This document shows, piece by piece, positions 34,883 to 44,400 of a DNA stretch of 64,000 bases. Below the pieces are notes generated by a model. The model had not been told where the DNA came from and did not search any database. It was given only the letters and a program-made list of their open reading frames with translations. The stretch comes from CAYJAY01 sp964368445 (GTDB taxonomy: Bacteria; Bacillota; Clostridia; Oscillospirales; Ruminococcaceae), in contig CAYJAY010000002.1 of assembly GCA_964368445.1 (NCBI GenBank), positions 1-64,000 of the forward strand. Reading direction: 5' to 3'. Position 1 is the stretch's first letter. Each line of letters starts with the position of its first letter. Position numbers and translations under genes: made by a program.

Positions 34883-36070
34883 ATGCAATCACTCAACAAA
34901 AAAACAATCCAAGATATCGACGTAAAGGGTAAACGCGTTTTAGTTCGTTGTGACTTTAATGTTCCGCTTAAAGACGGAAAGATAACAAACGACAACCGTA
35001 TCGTTGCAAGCCTTCCTACGATAAAATATCTTATCGAAAACGGCGCAAAGCTTGTTCTTTGTTCACACCTTGGAAGACCAAAAGGCGAATTTAAACCGGA
35101 ATTTTCTCTCGCCCCCGTTGCAGCAAGGCTTTCGGAACTTCTCGGAAAACCTGTCGTTATGGCGACAGATGTTGTGGGTGACGACGCCAAAGCTAAAGCT
35201 TCGGCTTTGAACGAAGGCGATGTTATGCTTATTGAAAACGTTCGTTATCATGCGGAAGAAACAAAGAACGTTCCGGAATTTTCCGAAAAACTCGCTTCAC
35301 TTGCAGAGATCTATGTAAACGACGCCTTCGGAACTTCACACAGAGCGCATTCCTCTACAGCCGGTGTTGCAAATTATCTTCCGGCAGTTTGCGGATATCT
35401 TATCCAAAAAGAAATCGACATCATGGGCAAAGCACTTGCTGACCCGAAACGTCCATTTGTTGCAATCCTCGGTGGAGCAAAAGTGTCGGACAAAATCGGC
35501 GTTATCAACAACCTTTTAACTAAAGTCGACAAACTAATTATAGGCGGCGGAATGTCGTACACATTCCTTAAAGCAAAAGGCATTGAAATCGGAAATTCTC
35601 TTTTAGAGGAAGATAAACTTGATCTTGCTAAAGAGATGATGGAAAAAGCCAATCAAGTCGGCGTTGAATTCTTGCTTCCGTGTGATAACGTATGCGGAGA
35701 CAATTTCTCAAACGACTGTAACTTTAAAACGGTTGACGACCTAATCCCCGAAGGATACATGGGACTTGACATTGGCGAAGATTCGATAAAAAGATTTGAA
35801 GATGCTATTAAAGATGCCGGCACAGTTATCTGGAACGGACCTATGGGAGTTTTCGAATTTGAGAATTTTGCCAAAGGAACAAAAGCTGTTGCAAAAGCTG
35901 TTGCGGACAGCAACGCTATTAGCATCATCGGTGGCGGAGACAGCGCAGCTGCGGTTGTCCAACTTGGTTTCGCCGACAAGATGACCCACATAAGCACGGG
36001 TGGCGGCGCATCACTTGAATTCCTTGAAGGACTTGTGCTTCCCGGAATTGATTGCTTAAACGATAAATAA
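34883..36070 (+). CDS. pgk: Phosphoglycerate kinase
   Basis: Pgk transfers the acyl phosphate of 1,3-bisphosphoglycerate to ADP. The 395-residue protein has VLVRCDFNVPLKDG near the N-terminus, the hinge and ATP site with ILGGAKVSDKIGVI, WNGPMGVFE and the C-terminal GGGDSAAAV. The ATG at 34883 follows AAAGGAG by 7 bases, and the family N-terminus begins there. First gene of a three-gene glycolytic operon. Confidence 0.97.
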   Translation: MQSLNKKTIQDIDVKGKRVLVRCDFNVPLKDGKITNDNRIVASLPTIKYLIENGAKLVLCSHLGRPKGEFKPEFSLAPVAARLSELLGKPVVMATDVVGDDAKAKASALNEGDVMLIENVRYHAEETKNVPEFSEKLASLAEIYVNDAFGTSHRAHSSTAGVANYLPAVCGYLIQKEIDIMGKALADPKRPFVAILGGAKVSDKIGVINNLLTKVDKLIIGGGMSYTFLKAKGIEIGNSLLEEDKLDLAKEMMEKANQVGVEFLLPCDNVCGDNFSNDCNFKTVDDLIPEGYMGLDIGEDSIKRFEDAIKDAGTVIWNGPMGVFEFENFAKGTKAVAKAVADSNAISIIGGGDSAAAVVQLGFADKMTHISTGGGASLEFLEGLVLPGIDCLNDK

Positions 36071-36120
36071 CAAAATTTTAAACACAAAATTCAAACATTA
36101 TTTTTTAGGAGTAACACAAA

Positions 36121-36888
36121 ATGGATAAATCAAAACGCAACGTTGTCATCGCCGGCAACTGGAAGATGAACAAAACCGCAAGCGAAGCAAAACAACTTAT
36201 ATCGGAACTCATTCCGGCACTTAAAGATGCAAACTGCACCGTTGTAACATGCGTGCCGTTCACAGATTTAAACGTTGCCGCCGAAATGCTTAAAGGCACA
36301 AACATAAGCCTTGGTGCACAAAACTGCCACTTCAAAGAATCGGGCGCATACACAGGCGAAATTTCGGCAGCAATGCTTACCGAAATCGGTGTTGAATATG
36401 TCGTGCTTGGACACAGTGAAAGAAGACAATACTTTGCAGAAACCGATGAAACTGTTAACCTTCGCACAAAAGCCGTCATTGCAGCGGGCATGAAAGCTAT
36501 TGTTTGCGTTGGCGAACTTTTAGAAGAAAGAGAAAACGGAACAACCGAAGCGGTTATCGAACGCCAAACAAAAGGCGCTCTTGAAGGAATTTCGGCAGAC
36601 GACATGAAAAATGTTATCATAGCTTACGAACCCGTTTGGGCTATCGGCACAGGAAAAACCGCAACGAGCGATCAAGCAAACGAAGTTTGCGCATTTATCC
36701 GTAAAATTGTTTCAGGCCTTTACAACAGTGATGTTGCAGACGCGCTTACAATTCAATATGGCGGTTCTATGAACGCTAAAAATGCTGCTGAACTTCTCGA
36801 TAAATACGACGTAGACGGCGGACTTATCGGCGGTGCGGCGCTCAAAGCCGAAGACTTTGCCGCAATAGTAGCAGCCGGCAGCAGATAA
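36121..36888 (+). CDS. tpiA: Triosephosphate isomerase
   Basis: The 255-residue TIM barrel interconverts glyceraldehyde-3-phosphate and dihydroxyacetone phosphate. AGNWKMNKT holds the substrate Asn and Lys, LGHSERRQYF the catalytic His, and YEPVWAIGTGKTA the catalytic Glu and flexible lid. Located 50 bases after pgk with AGGAG upstream. Confidence 0.98.
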   Translation: MDKSKRNVVIAGNWKMNKTASEAKQLISELIPALKDANCTVVTCVPFTDLNVAAEMLKGTNISLGAQNCHFKESGAYTGEISAAMLTEIGVEYVVLGHSERRQYFAETDETVNLRTKAVIAAGMKAIVCVGELLEERENGTTEAVIERQTKGALEGISADDMKNVIIAYEPVWAIGTGKTATSDQANEVCAFIRKIVSGLYNSDVADALTIQYGGSMNAKNAAELLDKYDVDGGLIGGAALKAEDFAAIVAAGSR

Positions 36889-36904
36889 TGAAAAGGTAGA
36901 TTAA

Positions 36905-38422
36905 ATGAAACCATTAACTTTAATAATTCTCGACGGCTACGGTTATTCAAAACAGACAGACGGAAACGCCGTAGTCGCCGCAAACACCCCTAACCTTGAT
37001 AAATATCTTTCGGAATACCCCTGCACTCTTATTGGGGCTTCCGGAATGGACGTGGGTCTTCCCGACGGACAGATGGGAAATTCCGAAGTTGGACACACCA
37101 ATATCGGAGCGGGCAGAACGGTTTATCAAGAACTCACAAGGATAACAAAGTCGATTAAAGACGGTGATTTTTTTGAAAATCAAGTTCTTGTGAACGTCAT
37201 GAAAAAAGCCGCAGACGGCGGCAAAAAGCTTCATCTTATCGGGCTTGTATCAGACGGCGGCGTCCACAGCCATAATTCGCATATCTACGCTTTAGCAAAG
37301 CTTGCAAAAAGCCAAGGTGTAGCCAAAACTTTTGTGCATGCACTTTTAGACGGACGTGATGTTCCCCCGCAAAGCGGAAAAGATTTTGTCGCCGACCTTA
37401 AAAACGAACTCGACGAGATTGGTTGCGGAAAGATAGCAACCGTCATGGGTCGATATTACGCAATGGACCGAGACAACAGATGGGACAGAGTTGAAAAGGC
37501 CTACAACGCCATGGTTATGGGTGAAGGCGAAATAAATTATGATCCTGTCGGCGCGGTGCAAAAGAGTTATGACAGTGATGTTGTCGACGAATTTGTGGTG
37601 CCGGTGGTGTGTGACAATGACGGAAAAATCGAAAGTGGCGACAGCGTTATTTTCTTCAACTTCCGTCCCGACAGGGCACGAGAAATTACAAGAACATTTG
37701 TCGACCCGGATTTCGACGGATTTACAAGACAAAAAGGTTTTTTCCCTCTTAACTATGTCTGCATGACTCAATATGATGCGACGATGCCAAACGTTGTGGT
37801 TGCGTTTAAACCTCAATCGTTAAACAACACTTTGGGAGAGTTTCTTTCAAACAACGGTTTAACTCAACTTAGAATAGCGGAAACAGAAAAATATGCTCAT
37901 GTTACGTTCTTCTTTAACGGAGGAAGCGAAACGGTTTATAAGGGCGAAGACAGATGCCTTATCGATAGCCCGAAAGATGTTGCTACATACGACTTGAAGC
38001 CCGAGATGAGCGCATACGCCGTCGCCGACCAAGCGGTTGAACGCATAAAAAGCGGTAAATATGACGTTATTATCTTAAACTTTGCAAACTGTGACATGGT
38101 TGGACACACCGGCTTTTTCCATGCTGCTGAAAAAGCGGTTGAAGCAGTCGACAGCTCTGTTGGCAAAGTGGTCGAGGCTATACTTTCGGTAGGTGGAACG
38201 GCGCTAATAACCGCAGACCACGGAAACGCCGAACAAATGCTTGACGATGACGGCGAAACCCCCTTCACGGCGCACACAGTTAACCCTGTGGTTTTCGGAG
38301 TTGTAGGCGCTGGTGATGTCAAACTTCGCGAAGGCGGAAAACTTGCGGACATCGCTCCGACAATGTTGAAACTTTTGAACCTTGAACAACCCGCCGAGAT
38401 GGACGGCAAAAGCATTATATAA
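36905..38422 (+). CDS. gpmI: 2,3-bisphosphoglycerate-independent phosphoglycerate mutase
   Basis: This 505-residue Mn2+-dependent enzyme of the alkaline phosphatase superfamily interconverts 3- and 2-phosphoglycerate. ILDGYGYS carries the first metal Asp, GNSEVGHTNIGAGR the nucleophilic Ser, and the C-terminal ITADHGNAEQM and FTAHTVNPV the other metal ligands. It ends the operon and is followed by a terminator. Confidence 0.97.
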   Translation: MKPLTLIILDGYGYSKQTDGNAVVAANTPNLDKYLSEYPCTLIGASGMDVGLPDGQMGNSEVGHTNIGAGRTVYQELTRITKSIKDGDFFENQVLVNVMKKAADGGKKLHLIGLVSDGGVHSHNSHIYALAKLAKSQGVAKTFVHALLDGRDVPPQSGKDFVADLKNELDEIGCGKIATVMGRYYAMDRDNRWDRVEKAYNAMVMGEGEINYDPVGAVQKSYDSDVVDEFVVPVVCDNDGKIESGDSVIFFNFRPDRAREITRTFVDPDFDGFTRQKGFFPLNYVCMTQYDATMPNVVVAFKPQSLNNTLGEFLSNNGLTQLRIAETEKYAHVTFFFNGGSETVYKGEDRCLIDSPKDVATYDLKPEMSAYAVADQAVERIKSGKYDVIILNFANCDMVGHTGFFHAAEKAVEAVDSSVGKVVEAILSVGGTALITADHGNAEQMLDDDGETPFTAHTVNPVVFGVVGAGDVKLREGGKLADIAPTMLKLLNLEQPAEMDGKSII

Positions 38423-38448
38423 TCTTTGCCTTTCGGCAAAGCTCATAG

Positions 38449-38495
38449 AAATACTACGGTTTCGCACCACTCGCGCAAAACCGTAGTATTTTTTT
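38449..38495 (+). terminator. Terminator of the glycolytic operon
   Basis: AATACTACGGTTT pairs with AAACCGTAGTATT (38478-38490), followed by seven T. A short CTTTGCC/GGCAAAG hairpin lies just before it at the gpmI stop. Confidence 0.85.
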
Positions 38496-38595
38496 GCATT
38501 TTAAAATTACATCTAATTAATAGAAAGTAATACCTTGTATCATCTAAAAGTTTTAATCGACACACATAACAACCAAACGAAACTTCGCGAAAACC

Positions 38596-39822
38596 TTAAT
38601 TTTGTTTGAACCAACATGTGAAAAATACCGATTTTTCAAAATTAAGAGCTTTTCTTTTTAACTTTACTTTTTGAGCAAGGCTGCTCACAGTATTTACGTT
38701 AAGTTCCATAATCTTTGCTATCTCTTTGTGGCGAAATCCTAACCTGATTAAGTGTAAAACCTCAAGTTCCCTTAAGTTCGGGCTCAAGTCTTCTTCGATA
38801 ACTGTTTGCCCACTATCTTGATATTCCCATTTTTTTGAACTAGCTTTGAAAAGTTGTTTCCAACTATCTGAAAAAATACGTCTAAATTTCGGATTGTGTT
38901 GTTTAAGAATAATCTCCATTTGTCCACCTAAAAACACTAGGAACTCTATAAACATCGGATAAAATTCATATTTTAAAACAACATTAAAGATGTTATAAAG
39001 TATTTCGCGAGATTTTTGTATCTCACCTAAACCGATGTAGCCTATCGCCCTGAACACCTCAAAATATATATCAAGTGCAAAAAAATTCCCATCAGACATA
39101 AATCTGCTTGCGCCTTCGCAAACCCCTACCATCTGAGCAAATCTATTTTCATTATGTAGATATCTTACATATGTATATGTTGCAATTTTAGAAAACTCAC
39201 GCGGAACCTTTGAAACATCTCCATTTTTTATCCATTCGGGACATCCGGTATTGTCATATGTACACGTTGTCCAAATTGCTTCGACTATCTCGATAATTAA
39301 CATTTCTTTTTCGTCTTCAAAATACTGCCTTTTCAAAAAATCCAGGTCAGCAACACAACGTTCTCTTTCTTTTGCATTGTCCAAAGCGTGTCCGCATATC
39401 CACCTAAGATGTATCGCGACTAGCGCAAACTCGCCGTTTTTAGGCAACTTTTTTAAAATCTCCAGCGCCTTAAAAAAGTTGCCTTTACATGTTTCAACCT
39501 CTGCTAAAAAAGCTAATTTATAAGTATTATATTTAAAATCATTCGCAATTTGTTCAAGCGTTCTTCCGTCAAAGCAGACGCTATCCATCAAATAAACGCC
39601 GGGAAAAAGCCCCGCGACATTGTTATAGTAGCCGTCTTCGACCTTTGTATTTTCAACCAACCCTTTTCTCGGATCGGTTGGTTTTTCTGCTTGTTCCGGA
39701 ACTGTCCAAACAGAACCGATTTTAATTGCTCCGTTAATCCTGCCACTGTAGCAATATCCTTGTACACGGCGTTTGGTTATCCCCCATTTTTCCGCAGCTT
39801 CTCCAACCGAAATATATTTCAA
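38596..39822 (-). CDS. Regulator with N-terminal MerR-like and C-terminal LuxR-type HTH
   Basis: A 408-residue putative transcription factor. Residues 1-50 form an excisionase/MerR-like helix-turn-helix (SVGEAAEKWGITKRRVQGYC). The middle (about 70-330) is helical and looks like tetratricopeptide-type repeats. Near the C-terminus, LSPNLRELEVLHLIRLGFRH and KEIAKIMELNVNTVSSLAQK form a LuxR-type HTH, ending in an extra 20-residue tail. The TTG at 39822 is preferred because AGGGAAGGG is 9 bases before it and the HTH begins there. It is divergent from the NhaC gene, so it may control it; no ligand can be named. Confidence 0.82.
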   Translation of the reverse strand: MKYISVGEAAEKWGITKRRVQGYCYSGRINGAIKIGSVWTVPEQAEKPTDPRKGLVENTKVEDGYYNNVAGLFPGVYLMDSVCFDGRTLEQIANDFKYNTYKLAFLAEVETCKGNFFKALEILKKLPKNGEFALVAIHLRWICGHALDNAKERERCVADLDFLKRQYFEDEKEMLIIEIVEAIWTTCTYDNTGCPEWIKNGDVSKVPREFSKIATYTYVRYLHNENRFAQMVGVCEGASRFMSDGNFFALDIYFEVFRAIGYIGLGEIQKSREILYNIFNVVLKYEFYPMFIEFLVFLGGQMEIILKQHNPKFRRIFSDSWKQLFKASSKKWEYQDSGQTVIEEDLSPNLRELEVLHLIRLGFRHKEIAKIMELNVNTVSSLAQKVKLKRKALNFEKSVFFTCWFKQN

Positions 39823-39922
39823 CCCTAACAACCCTTCCCTAGTCAAATTTAATCTATGATTTTCTTGTATCTTTTACATTATATACGTATTTGCGAACAG
39901 TTTCAACGTTTTTCGAGTTTTG

Positions 39923-39951
39923 TTGCGTTAATTATAAAAATAATGTAAAAT
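39923..39951 (+). promoter_or_regulatory. Candidate promoter for the NhaC gene
   Basis: TTGCGT (39923-39928) and TAAAAT (39946-39951) are separated by 17 bases, 49 bases before the start codon, in the 178-base interval shared with the divergent regulator. Confidence 0.5.
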
Positions 39952-40000
39952 AAATAGTGGCGTTTTTTTAATAATAAATTTTCTGCATAAAAGGATAACA

Positions 40001-41317
40001 ATGATTGAACTAATAATATTTGGCATATTTTCCGTAATGTTGCTTGTTTGCATACTTTTTGGAATCAACATAATCTTTCCGCTTGTTTTTGGATTGTTGA
40101 TATTTTTCTCGTATGGTTTATATAAAAAGCATAGCTTTTTCGACGTATTTAAGATGTGTATCTCGGGCATTGTAACTATTAAAAACCTAATCATTATTTT
40201 CATACTCATTGGCATAATGACAGCTTTTTGGAGAAGCAGTGGCACAATTGCTTTCGTCGTATACTATGCAAGTTTAGTTTTCTCCCCCGATATCATGGTC
40301 ATTGGTGCGTTTGTTGTTTGCTCAATCGTTTCGATGCTTATGGGCACATCTATGGGAACAGTAGCTACTATCGGCGTTATCTGTATGACGATGTCAAACA
40401 GTATGGGTATCCCCGTTTCTGTCATGGGTGGCGCAATATTTGCCGGCATATATTTTGGAGATCGTTGTTCTCCGATGTCATCAAGCGCCTTGCTTGTAAG
40501 TGAACTGACAAAGACAAATATTTTTGACAATATTAAACTAATGCTTAAAACTGCAACAGTTCCTTTAATAATAAGCCTTGTAATTTATACCATAATTTCT
40601 TTTCTGGTTCCGACTTCTGACAGCACAACAAATTTAGGCGAAATATTTCTTGAACATTTCTCTTTAAATCCGCTAGTTCTTATCCCTGCGGCAACTATTA
40701 TTTTGTTGTCTATTTTTCGCTTTAACGTTAAAATTAATATGGTTGTCAGCATTTTAAGCACAATCCCAATCATTATGTTTGTTCAAAACAAATCACTAAG
40801 TGAAATTATAAATATTGCATTGTTCGGATTTCATCCCGACAACTCGGAACTTTCCGGATTGATAAGCGGTGGCGGAATTGTTTCAATGTCCACTGTAATC
40901 GTAATTGTTTGTCTTTCTTGTTGCTATGCCGGCATATTTAAAGAAACAAACTTTCTCGACGGAATAAAAGGGTTTATTGTAAAACTCAGTGAAAAAACAA
41001 CCGTTTTTACAAGCGTAGCAGTAACCTCGATTATAGCCGGAATGATCTCTTGCAACCAAACGCTTGCAATAATGCTTACAAACCAGCTTTGCAAAGATAT
41101 CGAACCGAACAACTCAAAACTTGCGGTTAATATCGAAAACACCGCAGTCATACTTGCGCCTATGGTTCCTTGGTCGATTGCGTGCACCGTTCCGCTTTCA
41201 ACTATATCCGCGCCAACCTCAAGCCTAATTTTTGCATTTTATCTCTATCTCATACCGATTTGGCAGATAATTGTTTCATATTACGATAAAAACAAACAAA
41301 GGAAAAATGATGTTTAA
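40001..41317 (+). CDS. NhaC family Na+/H+ (or organic acid/H+) antiporter
   Basis: The 438-residue membrane protein has about eleven hydrophobic segments and the NhaC-type sequence FGDRCSPMSSSALLVSELT (about residues 151-169), plus MLMGTSMGTVATIGVI. Most members exchange Na+ for H+, though malate/lactate and other exchangers exist in the same family. AAAGGA precedes the ATG. The gene is alone on its strand and divergent from a two-HTH regulator. Confidence 0.9.
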   Translation: MIELIIFGIFSVMLLVCILFGINIIFPLVFGLLIFFSYGLYKKHSFFDVFKMCISGIVTIKNLIIIFILIGIMTAFWRSSGTIAFVVYYASLVFSPDIMVIGAFVVCSIVSMLMGTSMGTVATIGVICMTMSNSMGIPVSVMGGAIFAGIYFGDRCSPMSSSALLVSELTKTNIFDNIKLMLKTATVPLIISLVIYTIISFLVPTSDSTTNLGEIFLEHFSLNPLVLIPAATIILLSIFRFNVKINMVVSILSTIPIIMFVQNKSLSEIINIALFGFHPDNSELSGLISGGGIVSMSTVIVIVCLSCCYAGIFKETNFLDGIKGFIVKLSEKTTVFTSVAVTSIIAGMISCNQTLAIMLTNQLCKDIEPNNSKLAVNIENTAVILAPMVPWSIACTVPLSTISAPTSSLIFAFYLYLIPIWQIIVSYYDKNKQRKNDV

Positions 41318-41405
41318 TATAGCAAATGCTAAATAATCAACAATTTGAACCATCAATTCAAAACGTCCAACTAATCGTTGTTTTATATTAAACATAATCT
41401 ATACG
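41310..41405. terminator. Possible bidirectional terminator between nhaC and polC
   Basis: ATGTTTAATAT (41310-41320) and ATATTAAACAT (41395-41405) are perfect inverted repeats around a long 74-base loop. They flank the only gap between two convergent genes. The long loop makes the role uncertain. Confidence 0.35.
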
Positions 41406-41413
41406 TTTATATT

Positions 41414-44400
41414 CTAAAACAACGAAATCTGGCTTTCTCTTGGCATATCCCCTAGCGCACCAACCGCATGAAGCGTGTCAAGGAGCGACCCAGAAATGCC
41501 TTTAAACGCCAACAGCTCGTCTGCCGCTATAAAGTCTCTGTCATGTGCAGCGTCATACAGCGCCGAAGCGGCGTTTTCGCCAACACCTTTTATCGCTATA
41601 AAAGGCAATCGTATCCCGCCGTCCTCGATAAGATATCTAAACGCATCAGATTTTTTTAAATCTACCGAAAGAAAATTATATCCTCTCGCCAACATTTCAC
41701 ACGTCATCTGAAGCGAAACATAGGTATCTTCGTCTTTTGGCGTTCTTTTTGTGTCGTCACGCATTCTCATTTTACATTCGCGAAGTTTTCGTTTCGCTAC
41801 CTTCAAGCCACCCATAGCCGCTTCGATGTCCATGTCGCTTCCTCGAACGGTAAAATACGTCGCATAAAACTCGATGGGGTGGTAAAGCTTGAACCATGCG
41901 ATTCGTATCGCCGACGTTACATACGCCGCTGCATGTGCTTTTGGGAACATGTATTTGATAGTTTTGCAACTTTCTATATACCAATCGGGAACGTTGTTTT
42001 CCTTCATGCTTGTTATAATCTTTTCATCAAAAAGCCGCGCGGCGTTGCCTTTTCTTGTTATCTCCATTATGTTAAACGCGAGCTTTGGCTCAACGCCTTT
42101 TTTAATAAGATAAACCATTATGCTGTCCCTTGTCCCTATAACTTCGGAGATTGTACACGTTTTGTTTGCTATAAGGTCTTGTGCGTTGTTTTTCCAAACA
42201 TCGGTGCCGTGCGAAAGTCCCGAAACTTGGAGCAGGTCGGAAAAGCAAGACGGACGCGATTCAAGCAATAAATTGGCGACAAAAACTGTTCCCATCTCTG
42301 GAACTCCTAAGGTTCCAATCTTACAATCGATGTCATCGGGCGAGACGCCGAGAGGTTCTGTAGAGGTAAAAAGATCGATTATCTTTTGATCGTTCATCGG
42401 CACATCGTTGACCGAAATTCCCGTAAAATCTTCAAAATACTTATAAAGAGTCGGAACATCGTGCCCAAGAATGTCAAGTTTAAGAAGTGTGTCATGTAGC
42501 GAATTAAAGTCGAAATGCGTCGTTATGACTCCGCTGTCCTTTGAATCTGCGGGGTGTTGCGCCGGTGTAAAATCGGTTATTGTGTATCCATCCGGCAAAA
42601 CCACCATTCCGCCCGGGTGTTGCCCCGTTGTCTTTTTAACGCCGGTGCAACCAACCGTGAGGCGGTTTTCCTCCGCCTTGTTTAAAACAAGTTCGTTTTG
42701 TTCAAGATATTTTTTTACGTATCCGAAAGCAATTTTATCTTTTAACGACGAAATAGTTCCGGCTTTAAAAACCCTGTCGCTTCCGAAGATTTCTTCGGTA
42801 TACTTGTGTGCGGTAGATTGATATTCCCCCGAAAAGTTAAGATCGATATCGGGCGCTTTGTCTCCGTTAAAACCCAAAAACGTTTCAAACGGTATGTCGT
42901 GTCCATCTCCCAACATAGCATTACCACACTTCAGACAATCTTTATCGGGTAGGTCAAAGCCGCTTCCAACTCCGTCTTGAAACTCAAAGTGAAAACACTT
43001 TTTACATATGTAATGAGCGGGAAGAGGGTTAACCTCGGAAATTCCAATAAGATTTGCTATGAATGACGATCCAACAGAACCCCTTGAGCCGACGTGATAA
43101 CCGTCCTGTTCTGACTTTGCGACAAGCTTTTGGGCGATAACATAAAGCACCGAGAAACCATGTTTTATAATAGAGCCCAGTTCTTTCTCGGTTCTTTTAA
43201 CTATAAACTCGTCAGGGTTTTCTCCGTATATACGCTTCAGGTTGTCATATGTAAGCTGTTTTAAAAGGTCTTCAGAACCTTCGATAGTCGGGGTAAACGT
43301 TCCATCGGGAATTGGTTTTATGTCGGGGTCAATTAAATCCGCTATCAAATTTGGGTTGGTAACAACGACTTCAAATGCCTTTTGCTCCCCAAGATAGTCA
43401 AACTCTGCTAGCATCTCTTCGGTGTTCCGAAAAAAGAGGTTGGGTTGCATCTTTGCATCGGAAAAACCTTGGCCCTCCATAAGGATTTGGCGATATATGC
43501 TGTCCTGTTCATCTATAAAATGCGTGTCACACGTTGCAACGACAGGTTTATTAAGCTTTTCCCCTATTCGCACTATCAGTTTGTTAAACTCTTTGAGTTC
43601 GTCGTCGTCTTCCGCTTTTCCCTCGCGAACTAAAAAAGCATTGTTGCAGATAGGTTGAATTTCTAGATAGTCGTATTTTTCCGCTATTTCAAGTAGTTGT
43701 TTAAACCCTCGTTTTTCCACAATCGCTTTAAATAGATCACCTTGTTCACAAGCCGAACCTAAAACTATCCCCTCGCGATGTTTCATAAGTTCATTGTGGG
43801 GAATTCTCGGTCGCTTGTGGTAATAGTTAAGGTGTGACTTTGTCACAAGTTCATAAATGTTTTTAAGCCCCACTTTGTTTTTTGCAAGCATAATTATGTG
43901 GTTTGGTTTATTTGCTTTGAAATTAAAATCTTCGCCGGCGTTACTGTCGTCGACATAGTATCCCTCTATGCCGTATATAATCTTAAAATCAGTTTCTTTA
44001 TCGGATTTTTTTATCTTTTTAAGTGTGCTTGCTGCGTCGGGATATGCTTGAACAACGCCATGATCCGTTATCGCAACGGCTTTGTGTCCAAATTTATACG
44101 CAAGTTTAATGACTTTATCAATATCGCAAAGTCCGTCCACAGCCGACATCTTAGTATGTAGATGAAGTTCGACCCTTTTTTGTTCGCTCTTGTCGGTTCT
44201 TTTTTGGCGTTCAACCGTTATTATGTCGTCCGGTGTCAAAATAAAATCTGCGCTGTATTTGTCAAAAGTCACATCACCCGAAACGACAACCGATATTCCG
44301 GCAGATAAAAGCGAGAGTTTTTCGGAATAAATGTTTTTCATGTCGAAAATTTTGAGATTAATCGAGCCGGTATAATCTGTTATCGAGATAGTTGTAATCT

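Noticed and set aside
39847..40000. Possible Na+ or pH-sensing riboswitch before the NhaC gene
   Set aside because: No conserved riboswitch pattern was recognised; only a promoter-like pair is supported.
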